A program made the translations under genes and the position numbers. Positions 48,168 to 60,066 of a DNA stretch of 64,000 bases are shown piece by piece. Origin of the DNA: Eretmocerus hayati. Lineage: Eukaryota; Arthropoda; Insecta; Hymenoptera; Aphelinidae. Under the pieces are notes generated by a model, which was given only the letters and a program-made list of their open reading frames with translations, did not search any database and had not been told where the DNA came from. Positions within the stretch are counted from its first letter, which is position 1. The number at the start of each line of letters is the position of its first letter. The DNA lies in assembly GCA_029851415.1 (NCBI GenBank), contig CM056742.1:14115736-14179735 (forward strand). The letters are read 5' to 3'.

Positions 48168-49535
48168 CTTATAGATATTTCTCAAAAGAAAACGAACTCT
48201 GAAAAGGTACTACCATATAACCCTATATACGTGCATATAAACTTCTATGTATTTAAACTATAGATATATTTTGACCCATTTCAACGATATTTTGTAAAAT
48301 GATTTATGATCATCGTCGGGTTGGAAGGCGTGAGCTTTTCTGCACACACTAGGGATTTGAATTTTCCCGCCAAAGATATATGACTAATTTATGCCTGTGC
48401 AAACGGGATCGGACTGTGATAGATTTATCGGTATAAAGGTGAATGAACCCTTGAGAGTTGGTATAGATCGAAGAGGGAATTTTTCATTCAGCAGGATGAT
48501 AGTAGAATGAAGGGGTGGTGGGGCGGGGTGGGGGGGGGTATTGAAGTGTACTTTAGAGAAACTTGAGATGCAGGCGATATAATTGTAAGCCGAAGCTCTT
48601 GGGTATCGGAAACAAAGTTGAGCGGATAATGGGGATGAGGAGGGTTAGGGTAAGAGGTGAGCTTCGCTTTTGTTTAATTATCCCTGGGATCTGGAGTTGC
48701 TTTACGAGAGATAATGAGGTAGAGAGTATGGTTTAGAGTATCGGATTGTATGGCAAAATATGATTGAGCTTGTAGGTATACTTTGAGATGGGGAAATAGA
48801 GATTGAAGGGAATTTAATTGAAATTTGGACGAAGAGTGTTTGATTCATTTGGATTATTGATTCATGCACTATTTTTAAAATCCTAGCGTAAAAGTACAGA
48901 AAATAATGGCCAAAAGGTGGCAAAGAGTGGTGAAAATTTGAATGCAGTTGCTTGGATCATTGCTAGCGATCTATGGTGAATGAGCAATTGACAAGATTGC
49001 TAAATAGAAATGGAGGCATCATGTTCTTTGAGTGCTAGGGTCGCGATTATCAGATGAATTGAGTAGGGTTATGTCAAGCCATTATGCGCTCCTACCATCT
49101 TTTTCGACTATTCAACACATTCAAGACCCAACTCCTCACACGGGCTCTCGTTTATTTCTAATGAATTAGGATACTTCTCACTTTTTCATCTGATTATGAC
49201 ATGACGAAATCTGCCGGATTCCTAAAATTTCCTCGCGGTCGCGGGATATCAAAGGTCCGTCAACTGATGAACATACAAAATTGAGTGATTCAGTAGTATG
49301 ATATCCTCAATTCACAGGCTAGATAGCCTTTCCCGACAAGTAATGAACTAATGTGATATTTTCGGTGGGGAAGGGACATGATTTCATGTCCGACACTTCT
49401 TTTTCATCAAGGCGGAGTATTTGGATAATCAAATTATATTCACACTGGCCCAACAGTTTCACTCCATGTGGGTTTTGAACCTTCAAAATCACGTCGAAGG
49501 CACTCAAGAGAAACCTACAATCAGTAGAAATTGTG
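48168..49535. other. Unassigned intron sequence
   Basis: A G-rich simple stretch (GGGGCGGGGTGGGGGGGGG) lies near 48520-48538. Otherwise nothing was recognised. Confidence 0.4.
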
Positions 49536-49605
49536 GATCGAACCCGTGACCTATTTATTGAAAAGCGAGAATCTCAACCCCGGCTTCTATTGAATTAATT
49601 ACGCC
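49534..49605 (-). pseudogene. tRNA-like remnant (B box and TTC anticodon-like loop)
   Basis: Read on the minus strand it contains GGGTTGAGATTCTCGC, then CTTTTCAA, and then GGTCACGGGTTCGATCC. The last matches the Pol III B box (GTTCGANNC). The middle part resembles the GATTC...TTTTCA region of tRNA-Glu. The D arm and acceptor stem cannot be folded properly, so it is a decayed tRNA or the head of a tRNA-derived SINE. Confidence 0.4.
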
Positions 49606-50218
49606 GGAAGTGGGATTTTCCGTGTTCCAAGCTCCCTCAATTGTTGGTGACCTAAAATAAGTGATATAAAAATTTTCTAGAGTATATCAATTGATGCATA
49701 ACTATGTTAATACTTCATGGTACCCTAGTATTTTTCAGTGCTTGATAAAAATGTTTGCAATATCAACGCCGTCTCTGTATGCACTCAACCTTCGAATCTT
49801 GAATTCACTGCAACGCACAAGCACAGTAGAAAATTTCCATGTGTAGCCACGCACATTAAATTGGATGACTTACAATAACATAACTCACCACTTTCCGAAT
49901 CAGAATTGATTGTTCAGATCGCGCTCGGCTAACTGACATTTTGAAGACGGGCTTGCACCAAAACGGTTTGCAGAGCACTCATCAGAGTACATCCATACGG
50001 AAAAGGGTCTACGATCAGCTCCCGAGTCGAATATTTTTTTAGGAAGAACATTCTTTCCACCCCCCCCCCCGCTCTTTAATGGCTAAGCATTGGCATAACT
50101 TGTCTGGTTCCAATTTGAAGGAGACGTGATTTCAGATACTTTCTTCTTGTGCCCGAACGAATCAAAATCAACTACAACGAGCCACCGGAACTCGTCTGGA
50201 GATAAAATAAATTTGTGA

Positions 50219-50580
50219 CCGACACAGTTGGTGGGGTCGCTGGGAGTCAGCTCGGCTGATCATCGAAGTTAAGCATCGTTGGGCGCGGTTAGTACTTGGA
50301 TGGGTGACCGCCCATCTCGGTCTAATCAACCTTCACGTGCTGACTTTTCTGATCGATTAGTTGACACTTACACCTCAGCAACGTGAGCGGGCGGCACGAA
50401 ATGTTACAATTTTGATGTTCATGCTCACGAAATGTGGCATGAGCACCGTAAGGGTAGCATGATAAATGTGCCGAAGTCTCCGGAGCAGGTTTTCTCCCTT
50501 CAGGAGTTTTCCCTCGATCCGTGGGCATGAATCCCGGGCAAATGCGGAGAGATTTTAGGTTAGGGTGAGTGGCTGGATCT
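50219..50580 (+). repeat. 5S-rRNA-derived repeat (SINE3-like) or 5S pseudogene
   Basis: The sequence 50251-50312 matches the internal part of animal 5S rRNA: CGAAGTTAAGC followed by GGGCGCGGTTAGTACTTGG and ATGGGTGACCGCC. These are the A-box and C-box regions of the internal Pol III promoter. The first third (50219-50250) and everything after 50312 do not match 5S rRNA. After GACCGCC the sequence turns into unrelated DNA, as in 5S-derived SINEs. No poly(A) tail or target duplication is clear, so the right end is only a guess. Confidence 0.75.
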
Positions 50581-50743
50581 CAAACATTAAACCTACGAAA
50601 TCCGCCCCGGTTGTAATTGTCCATTGACTGAATACGACCGTTGAACACATGAAGAAGCATGAATTTGTGACCCAAATCACTCCTTGCGACGATTTTGGTT
50701 CCAGAAAATCCTACTTTTGGCGGATTCTCCCATATGTAATTCA

Positions 50744-51080
50744 CCCAGGGGCCTTATTCTAAAACGTTTTTCCCGCAGAGGGGTGGAGGAAAATCTAGCG
50801 ATTCCCATTTCCGCGTCATTCACATCAAGTAAACGGACTATCTTGTTACTCTCATTGCTACGTGAATATCATTCAATCACACATGGTGGCTCGTCCTTAC
50901 AAACCCCCACAAACTTTTTATGATCATACAATTCAAAGGTGAGTGCAGGAATCACCTCAACATGAAATTGAGTCATTTTTAGATCACAAACAAAGTGATG
51001 GGTTAGTGAGCGGAAATGGTGATCATTGCTCTTTTCCTCCCGCGCTCGAGGGAAAAAATTATTAGAATAAGGTCCCAGGG
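50744..51080. mobile_element. 337-bp MITE with about 48-bp TIRs
   Basis: CCAGGGGCCTTATTCTA...GGAGGAAAA at the left is mirrored by TTTTCCTCC...TAGAATAAGGTCCCAGG ending at 51080. The interior is AT-rich and not mirrored. It lies about 480 bp upstream of the second exon of the proposed gene. Confidence 0.85.
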
Positions 51081-51558
51081 AATAACGAACAAATATCTAA
51101 TTGAATTTCCAATTCTCTGGGAATATATGAGGAGGATGTTTTTAGAAACCACAGACTAGCCGGTTAAATTGGAATAATCTCATAAATGACATGCCCGATT
51201 ACCAGTATTTTTGATAATTTTTGTTGAATGTATGGTAAGAATCTGGAAAAAAATTAACTTACTTCCTAGTAACTAGAAAAATAGTTGGCCACAAAAACGT
51301 ATCCTCTGTAGGTTTGTCTCTTAGGAGATAATGCAAGAAACCGAAATCATTCAATTTGTTAATTTGCTATATTTCTCACTATGTAAACAGCTCTTGATTT
51401 TATCTCGAATTAAAAAATTTTTCCAAGATTGATAATCAGAGTCCCAAAATCAACAGAAGATCAATAAACGAGCTAGGAATCATAATTCCAAAAGAACCCC
51501 TTCCACGCACGTGTCACCATGAGTCAAATAAAGTATAACCAAAATCATATGTTGACAG
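51081..51558. other. End of the large intron
   Basis: No element recognised. It ends in GTTGACAG, the acceptor of the following exon. Confidence 0.45.
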
Positions 51559-51818
51559 GTCGGAATCATCTCTATATGAAACTCCAGTCCAATACCTACC
51601 AGAATCGAAGCAACAGCGTATCATAATGGAACGTCAACTACAATTACAACGAGAAATTCTAGAGATTCACGATACTCTAACAAGAGGATTGAGGAGCAGA
51701 AACCAGATTCCAACCTGGGACTCGAGTTCGATGACTTCTTGGGGTTCGATGGCGGGATCAGTTGGACGTGGAAGATTGAAAAAACATCATCGTACACCTG
51801 TTTGGGATACTGTCAGAG
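51559..51818 (+). CDS. Internal exon of the unidentified host gene
   Basis: The acceptor is GTTGACAG (AG at 51557-51558) and the donor is a strong GTAAGG at 51819. The first base completes the Arg codon begun at 34274. Then 86 codons stay open, beginning SESSLYETPVQYLPESKQQR, and the exon ends with one base (phase 1). The N-terminal half is a Gln/Arg/Leu-rich helix (MERQLQLQREILEIHDTL) with coiled-coil character. The C-terminal half is Ser/Gly/Trp-rich and carries PTWDSSS (about 51709-51729) and PVWDTVR (about 51797-51817). The helix plus low-complexity tail suggests a scaffold or cytoskeletal protein, but no family is recognised and that role is a guess. Confidence 0.75.
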
Positions 51819-52219
51819 GTAAGGAATATTCCCGAAATTTCATTCTACGCATCACATGACTTTACCAGTGAAACTTAGGTAGTCTTGCTTGTAAGCGCAT
51901 TTATTCAATCGATTCTTACGATATCAATTTTCGAATCTACTATTGATATTGACAATTGTGCATCAAGGCTACTGGTAACAGTTTGTCGTAAAATTTTCCA
52001 TAGATGTAACTGATTGTAATGATGTGAAATCATGAAATAATAAGGGAATTAGATAAGATTGGATCACATACAGAGCCAATAATACATTGACATCTTGGGC
52101 TCACTTCTTCAACAATCATCGTCCTCTTAATAGTTTTCGTAACACTTGCATGGAACATCTGCTATGATTCGATGAAAAAAGTTTGATAAGTCTACTAAAG
52201 TGTATCTACTCAATTTCAG
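51819..52219 (+). other. Intron, 401 bp
   Basis: It starts GTAAGG and ends CAATTTCAG, the usual GT-AG form with a pyrimidine tract. No repeat was recognised. Confidence 0.75.
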
Positions 52220-52548
52220 GCAAATCACCATTATGGGACAGCGTTAGTTGTAACAGCACATTTGTAAGGGTGAAAGATTATCCCCCGAGAAAACCTCATG
52301 GATCTAATACAGAACTAGAAATTGATCATTCTACCCTTAACAGAGATGAAAGAGATTTGAATGAAATTCACTTACCATCGTGGGGCACACTCGAAAAGAA
52401 TTTGGATGACAAATTCTCAACTTACGAGTACGCCAAATCTGGTTCATCGCCGTCTCGAATCAATGGAGATATGAATACTGGAGGTGTGAGACGAACTCAG
52501 AAGAGATATGATGTCGATGCAAAAAATATTAAATCAACAAAAATGTAA
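52220..52548 (+). CDS. Terminal exon of the unidentified host gene, with stop codon
   Basis: The acceptor CAATTTCAG ends at 52219. The first two bases complete a Gly codon begun in the previous exon. The frame then stays open for 108 codons to TAA at 52546-52548. The peptide starts KSPLWDSVSC, extending the Trp-Asp series begun in the preceding exon, and later has LPSWGTLEKN. It is polar and rich in Asn, Asp, Ser, Arg and Lys, and it ends NIKSTKM. Two AATAAA signals follow (52830 and 52912). Exact phase agreement at both junctions makes this the best-supported coding sequence of the window. No family recognised. Confidence 0.78.
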
Positions 52549-52984
52549 CCTGCACTTGGAGACAATTTTGGATTTTCTAATGCAGAAAATTGAACTTACC
52601 TTCGAGATGCGTGCTTCAATTGCAATGTCAAAGTTTAGTGTCGCAACGGTATTTCATTACAAAAAGTATCAGATTCATCAAAGGATCTATTGAGTCGTAA
52701 TTTGATCGGGCTACTCTCGTATTTCAAGGCTTCCACTCATGATATAGTATCTAATATTTTCCATTTATCATAATGTGAATTTTTTGACAAAAATTGGCCT
52801 TGAGAGAGAAAAATTTTCATATCTAGATCAATAAAACAGTTACATAGATGTTTCAACTAAGATTTTCTAGAACAAATTTGATCCTCAATGATAACATTTT
52901 TTTAGTTTGGAAATAAAAATGTGAAAAGAAAAAAAAAATTCTTCTCAGTACCTCATCCAGTTTTGCATCAGAATGCCTCAGTGA
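52549..52984 (+). other. Probable 3' UTR with poly(A) signals
   Basis: AATAAA occurs at 52830-52835 and 52912-52917, about 285 and 365 bases after the stop codon. An A-run follows at 52926-52939. The end of the transcript cannot be fixed. Confidence 0.5.
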
Positions 52985-53811
52985 AGGTAAGTGTACCCAA
53001 CTAAACCCCGTTGAACCATTTTCTCAATAACTTCGGCTTACTTCGATGTTTTCCTACATTCTTCAACTCATTCAAGAGCTCTTCTCAGGACCTTTAAAAT
53101 GAGCTGAAGTATGTTTGAATCTGATGGAATTGGAGCCGAGCTGTTCCAATTTTTTGTTAGAAACAATTTTTGGGACTTTACAGAAGTATATACCCAACAT
53201 GCCCTTATAATTAAAAACAATGTAAATCGGCGATAAAGTGCAAAAAATCGTTTCCATCCATTTTTATCGCTGGGCAATCCACTTTTTGGACCTTTTCACC
53301 AATTCAAAATGCTGTTTCCTACCTATTTTAACGTGATGAACGCGTTCTGAATGGTAAAAAAGTCGTATTTACACGCCCTTTCGAGATAACTATGTGGAGG
53401 CATGTTGGGTACACTCCGATGTTGGTCTTCTTGTTTCACAAATCATCTCCGTATTTTGCCCATAAAATAGCTCCAGATCCGATTTCTACATTTTCTAAAG
53501 AACAGATTTTCAAGGACCTGAGGCCAAGAATCGAATACGCTAGAGGACGTTGAGGCTGGTCTGACTAAAAAAACTTTTGCATTGATTTTACTGGATGCGA
53601 TTTCCTCGGTAATTTCTTAGCCGTGCAAAAACAAAAAATGGAAAAATCACTTTAAATTCCCTGAGAAACGCAGGAATGATTCAAAGTGGATGTGAACCAC
53701 TCATTTTCTCATATTTTAACATAATAAATGTGAAAAAATTTTTTGGGAAGGTCTACACGGGTCCATTCATGAGATCGGCATATGGGGGCGAGTTGGGTAC
53801 ACTTACCTCAT
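52985..53811. mobile_element. 825-bp TIR element with internal inverted parts
   Basis: AGGTAAGTGTACCCAAC near 52987-53003 is mirrored at 53794-53810. A second pair, TACCCAACATGCC near 53190 and GGCATGTTGGGTACAC near 53400, is also inverted. A segment near 53090-53150 is loosely mirrored near 53465-53530. The TIR contains a donor-like GGTAAGT. No transposase was seen. It lies directly downstream of the host gene's poly(A) signals. Confidence 0.75.
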
Positions 53812-55397
53812 GAGATACGTAAAACATTGTGAAAAGATGGTCCTAATACCAAAACTCGCGTGGGCAAGCTCAGCTGATCATTCCATTTTGTTCAATTCAA
53901 AAATTTCCAAGAATTGTCGCGTTCTGTACATTTCTAATGCGTCTGTTGCGTGAAAAACAAAGGATATAAAATGTAGACACAAAATCTCATGAAGATGAGA
54001 CGAGAACAGTTTCGACCAAGTTTAGAAGAAATTGACAAGTCGAAATATCAAACATCGGGAAATTCCATTCCAATTATTTATCACCATAGATAATCGTACA
54101 TAATTCTATTTACGGTATTCTATCGAGTAATCAACTCCATTACCATTCGTGAAATGTTCCCATTTTTTGAAAAGTAAGCGAGGGCAAGTTGCTTTGACTC
54201 GTGTAATCATCATACAGCTACACCTCAAATCTAACTTGAATAAGTCATCTGCTACAAGCTATTTTCATGCCTGTCCATCAAAGAGACACCTGTAGCTATT
54301 CCTGCATGAAAAATTGACGCCACCTCAATATTCATCACGCTACTTAACAATAGTACTATAAACTCATTCAAATAATTTCTAAGAATTCCTATCATTTACA
54401 GCTCACCGTTCAATAACTTCATCTCAAAATACAACTACAGGAAACAATTTCTTCCCTTTCCGAGAACCGTCACCTCATTACTCACAAAATCTGATCTAAA
54501 GTACACACCGGCAAAGTTCTGTTAGAAAAAAATTATGAAATGTATAATTCTCAATGCACAAAAATTCTCAAATTCGCAAGCTCCGAAGTATCCGTATCAA
54601 CAACTTCTAACTGACTGTACTACTGCGTCAGCTACCCTTTCGGAATCACTCACCTCATTCACAGCACCACTACTACTAGTACTACTAAACTGTAGAAGGA
54701 GTGAACGGGTTTTTCCAGCCTCTGCGCGGGCGCACGCAGTCATACATATACTCCTCAGAGTCAAACACACTCACACACACAGATAGAAAATGTGTGTGAG
54801 TGAGAGAGATAGAAGATCGTAGAATAGCGCTGCAATCGCCCAGTCAAACCTAAAGCTCAGTCTTGCAGCATCCCTGCTACGCTGCGCATCTCAAAATTCA
54901 CGTGTATACATCCCTTAATTTTCAACGGTTCCCGGGATATATATTATAACGTACATACTGCGCAAGTTTCACCTCACTCGGCCAAGCTCACGTGTTCTAG
55001 TTTACAAATCAGTTGAGTGTTTTTATGTGTTTTTTTTCCTCCCCCTAAAGTGAAAAAAGGGTGTGAATTGCAGATTTTTAAAATTTTAAAATTGATATCT
55101 GTGTGTTATCTGGGTTTTATAGTGTGTGATTTTTCAGTGATACAGGTCAACGTTTAGTGCGACGTAAAAGAAGAGAAGATATAAAATTGCTGCTTTTGGT
55201 GAAATACGTCGAATTGATTCTGGTAATGATTGAAAAATATTTTAATGAGATAAGGGTGGTAGATATGAATATCTCAATTTTTGTCGTGTGTGTAGATATT
55301 GTAAGGTAGGTGGGGGGAATAAAGGGTAAAGTGAAAAGAGGCTCGAGGGTGAAGTGAGAAGAGGTGCCTCGAGGTGAAAGTGAACTTTCGCCTTCCA
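53812..55397. other. Unassigned sequence, probably intergenic
   Basis: It contains short CA/GA-rich simple runs near 54760-54810 and an AT-rich TATATATTATAA stretch at 54938-54949. An arthropod-type initiator TCAGT lies at 55009, too far away to pair with it. No exon is supported. Confidence 0.4.
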
Positions 55398-55404
55398 TAT
55401 ATAA
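55398..55404 (+). promoter_or_regulatory. Possible TATA box
   Basis: TATATAAACG stands in a suitable context, with GA-rich and GTGAAAGTGAAC sequence upstream and CTACTCCACTC 20 to 30 bases downstream. Neither a clear initiator nor a downstream exon could be defined, so this is only a candidate promoter. Confidence 0.3.
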
Positions 55405-57785
55405 ACGGGTTCTCTACTCCACTCTACTGTACTGCACGCGAGCGCTTAATTTTTTTTTTCTTTCTCAACCCCGGAAGCGATTCAAGTATACATCAGCTTC
55501 AATGAACTTTCAACGTTGTTATTATATGAAGTTAGCGAGTGAACTGGGTTATAATGCTTTTTAAAAATCAGTTAACATGTGATTCATTTTTGAGATTTCA
55601 AGGTTGGATATGATTGATTATGAAATTATGCAATGTTGTGTGTGAAAAAGTGAAAAGGTTGAAGAACGATGAAATCGATGAAGGTTGCAAATTGAGCGAG
55701 TACGTTGGCTTACTCTCTCTCTTGGCTTTCCTAGATTCTCTGAGCGAGCTTTGCGCGAGGGCAGTGTCAGTGTCCTTGTTTTATGTTAAAGTAGGTCATA
55801 GCTGGCCAGGATCACCCAGTTGGAGAAAAGCTGAAAATGTAGATATCTAAATGTTCTTGTTGGGTTATCAGTTGTTTGACCCGGTTGTATTTTTTTTTCT
55901 TTTTTAAGTATTTGAATGGTATTTTGTTTGGAATTTTGAGATCGTTTTTGGATATCCTGACCTCATTGGAAAGTGGATGGGTTTAGTGAGAGTTTTTTTA
56001 CGATGTGTCCACTATATTTCTGCCCAAATTACTGAATATAGACGATGGATCTGGGAAATAAAAGATGACTCTGATTTTTGATTTTCTAGTATGTATTGGA
56101 AATCAACAGCAATTTGATTTTTACAGTGATAAATTCAAAATATTTTGGTCATACCGAGTTACGGAATGTGAAGCTAATCTGGTGCTTTTGATGTGTGAAA
56201 ATTTAAAACCCGTAGATTGATAATAAATTGAAAAGTCCAGGATCGAGATATTATGATCCAATACTATCTGGGTTGACGCGAGGATGAGAATTGAAAATAT
56301 TTCTGGATGAAATCTACCATACTCGAGCATATTTCAATTTTTTCGACGGGAGGATGAGAGGGGGGCGGTTTGGTGATAATTTCGTGTGATAGTCACTTTC
56401 ATACATAGTTGATCAAACAAATCATCTTAGGATTCATTTTAAAACCAGCATTACCAGTCCACATGGATTCAATTTTGCCTCTTCCTTGGCGAACTGTTAC
56501 AGATTAATGGAATGGTATTATATATCCTTTCTCCTGAACGAAAAGGGATTAGTAATTCCAAATCAAATTCTCTCCCAAATGAGATAATGGTGACCCATTT
56601 TGGATAGGGCTAGATATGAGGTGGATAATGAAATAATAGAATGCATTGAAATTTGGACAAATCATGCATATGAAAATTCTCAAAAAATTTGGTGGTGGAA
56701 GTGTTTCTTTTCAGAATAGCTCCATTCAATTGTGGCACTGTTTAGAAAGGATCTTATCCCTCAACAGGCGGGATAAATTGATTTTCAAAGAGTCTAAGTC
56801 CATGTGTACTCACCTCATCCCTCCCCCCTTCCCTGAGAAACCACGATGTAGATAATCAATTCTTTAATCATAAATCCGTCGTTTGACTTAATCCATTCTA
56901 ATCCATAGGTAGTATTTCATCAAGAATTACGAGTTGGTGCAACTGAATAACTGGGCAAAGAAATTCATCCAACTTTGCTTCAATAATTCCACGTGATGCG
57001 ATAAATGTGAAAAAAATCAGCTCTATACATGAATAATCCATAAAGCTTCCACGTTTCCACTCTTTTCCAATTTTCATGATAGAAATAATATTTTATCCAC
57101 AACAAGCAAATATAACAACGAATACATTTACTAGGCAGCAAAACTCGTAGCGATCATCAAACTCAATCAGGAATTCCCAACAACGATATTTATCGATAAA
57201 CTCTACAACAGCACATTGAAAAACTCGACCGTATTCTATCAATCCAGAACTGATTAATTAACACACAATGGTTTCCGGCGTTATACCATCGATATGTCAA
57301 TCGAATATTCCGAAAGAAAAAAAAACATCAAAGCTCAACATGAGTGTAATATATACAACTCCCTTTAAACTCAATCAAAATCCATCGAGCAGAAAAAATT
57401 CAAAATAATTACTAACCTCGGGTGATAACTCGCACACTTTCTCCGAACTCTTTCACTCATTACGTATCGATCTATTTTCAACTCGATATTCCCCATCAAT
57501 TAAATCCTAATGTATTTTCGAGTCCACCTCCACAAACGCTTGATCAGTAGGTGCGGCATAGCAGCAGCACGATAGCCCCCTCTCGAAGCTATACCGTCGT
57601 ATTGCAATATCGAAATAATACTACAACTCCCGCGAGTGTGCAAAGTGACTGTATCCGACATCACACCGGGGACATTCGCGGAAACTCATTTTATTAATTA
57701 TACCATTATATATTCTAGCATCGCGTGCACAATTGTTCTAGTTCTCACTTATGGGTTTATCAATTTGGTGAGTCTATAAGGTGGC
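55405..57785. other. Unassigned sequence
   Basis: No exon with both splice sites was found. The frame at 55614-55850 (78 codons, with LSLLAFLDSLSELCARAVS) is unremarkable. A G-run lies near 56345-56367. Confidence 0.4.
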
Positions 57786-57803
57786 ACACACACACCCATC
57801 CAA

Positions 57804-57845
<42 letters not shown>

Positions 57846-58547
57846 TTATACCACACACCCACACACATACACGAAGTTACACACATAAACACACACACAC
57901 GCACACACACACACACACATACACACACTCACATGTACACAAAAACACAGAGATACACTCAAACATTACACACACACACGCACATACCCACACACATACA
58001 CGAAGTTACACACATAAACACACACACACGCACACACACACACACACGCACACACACGCACACGCACAGACACACGCACGCACACACACATACACACACT
58101 CACTTGTACACAAAAACACACAGAGATACACTCAAACATTACACACACACACACACATACGAACACACCCACACACATACATGAAGGTACACACATAAAC
58201 ACACGCACGCACACACACGCACACACATACACACACTCAGATGTACACAAAAACACACAGAGATACTCTAACCCATCACACACCCACAAACAAGCACACA
58301 CAAACACCCAGAGATACACTCAAACATTACACCCCCACGCGCACACACCCACACACACATACACGAAGTTACACACATAAGCACACACGCACGCACGCTC
58401 ACACACACGGCCCCATATACACAAACACTTGTACACAAAAACACACAGAGATATGTACATACACTAACCCATCACACACCCATAAATACGCACACACAAA
58501 CACCCAGAGATACACTCAAACATTACACACACACACACACACACACG
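57786..58547. repeat. (CA)n minisatellite, about 760 bp, with higher-order units
   Basis: It is dominated by CACACA with interspersed longer units. ACACGAAGTTACACACATAA occurs at about 57870, 58000 and 58361, with a variant near 58182. ACAAAAACACACAGAGATA and ACTCAAACATTACACAC recur at least four times. The higher-order unit is roughly 130 to 150 bp. The long frames that cover it on both strands are products of the dinucleotide repeat. Confidence 0.95.
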
Positions 58548-59976
58548 AGTTCATGTGGGAAATGCTTTGGTGCGTCGCAGTCAATGGGATACAATGTAAT
58601 ACGAAAGGCTTGATCATGATGAGAGAAAATAGGGATGGGCTGTGAGAAGATTATTTTGTAATTACGTGATGGCGGACTATGGTTCTGGGATTATTGAAAT
58701 TATACTACCCTGGATTATTATGTCCATTGTGTATAATAAGATGATTATTACGCTCTAGTGAATATCAATTGAAATTCATCGTGTACATAGGCTTATAGTA
58801 TTTTGGCAGAATTTCATCATCATGGTTCATGACTATATGTCGAGTGATTTTAATTATCCCCATTAGTGTAGAGCGAGAGAAATTATTCGTCAAATCGGAT
58901 ACTAAAATACTTCGCTTGTGGAATTATTATCATTAATTCTTCCAATTTGCATGGAGGATTATTAATTTTATTCGATACGATAGAGTACACACAAATTGAA
59001 ACTTCTGTTATTGACGAATTATTTATTGGTTTGAATAAAATTCATAATTCAATCGATATATACGGCTCTCAATCAACGTTGCTCGGGATAGTTTATTAGA
59101 AAATTCGACGAGTTTGTGGTACTCGATCAATTCAGTTGTCAACTTAGTTCTTAGATGTAATTACATTTCGAAGTGTGTAGCTTCCTCGAGAGGCCGATTA
59201 TCAATTTTAATAATCGATTTCTGACAGTCTCGTCGAGTCATCTCATGATTTAATGATGAGGCGAAGCTATAAATCGATATTTTGATGAAAACTTTATACT
59301 CGTGGTATTAACTATTCGACAAACTTTGATGATGACGACGATAGCAATGACGATACAAGGATACACACACTTTGATTATGATGTTATTGAACTTTGGAGC
59401 TTGATGAATATAGACCATCGATAACTGACACAAGAATATTATGTTCAAAGAGTTTATCCGAGATCCATGTATTGTATCGGAGATTGTGTTCTGAATTGAC
59501 GAAGAAAATGAATAATTAGAAAGTTTGTTTTGATTCATTATTTGGATTTATAGGGTACCTACAGCTAAATAAATTTTTTTTGGGATTCTGATAGAATTGA
59601 TGACAGTTGTAGGGATTAATTCATGGTTAAACATAACTGTTGGTGATCTCGATGATTTTTGATCATCTGTTGTAAGGTAATAAGAATTTTAAAAAGTTCT
59701 CGGACATAGTTGATGGGCAAAAGCTTCGTTTTTATGGAGAAAAGAGTGATTATTCATACACTCTTCAAAACAAGTGGAGCGGCTACTCCTCACCATTTTT
59801 TATGAATGATTTTAATTCTAATTGATATCGCAGTTCATTGGTTTGTCAAAATGTACAATTCACAAGATGCCGGAATTCTTGCATACTGGTTGCTCTTCTT
59901 TCTTCTTTTCTAGTGGAATTTTGGCAACTTTTTCATCACAAATATTGGTTATCTGGTATGTCTATATAGTGGACAA
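58548..59976. other. Unassigned AT-rich sequence
   Basis: No gene, RNA or repeat that I can support. Confidence 0.4.
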
Positions 59977-60030
59977 AATAAGTGAGGGGGTTGAAACCAA
60001 ACGCTTCAATTTCAACCCCCCTCACTTATT
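59977..60030. repeat. Compact hairpin, about 20-bp stem
   Basis: AATAAGTGAGGGGGTTGAAA at 59977-59996 pairs with 60010-60030 with one bulged C and a loop of about 13 bases. A second small hairpin (TAGGTTC...GAACCTA) follows at 60048-60066. It could be a small MITE core or a microRNA-like precursor. Nothing in the sequence decides this. Confidence 0.6.
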
Positions 60031-60066
60031 CTCACTTATTCCTAGGTTAGGTTCGATTTGAACCTA

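Noticed and set aside
50219..50340. Functional 5S rRNA gene
   Set aside because: The first third and the 3' end do not match 5S rRNA. Only the internal promoter region is conserved.
57725..58645. Long Thr/His-rich frames and their antisense Val/Cys-rich counterparts
   Set aside because: They are direct translations of the (CA)n array.
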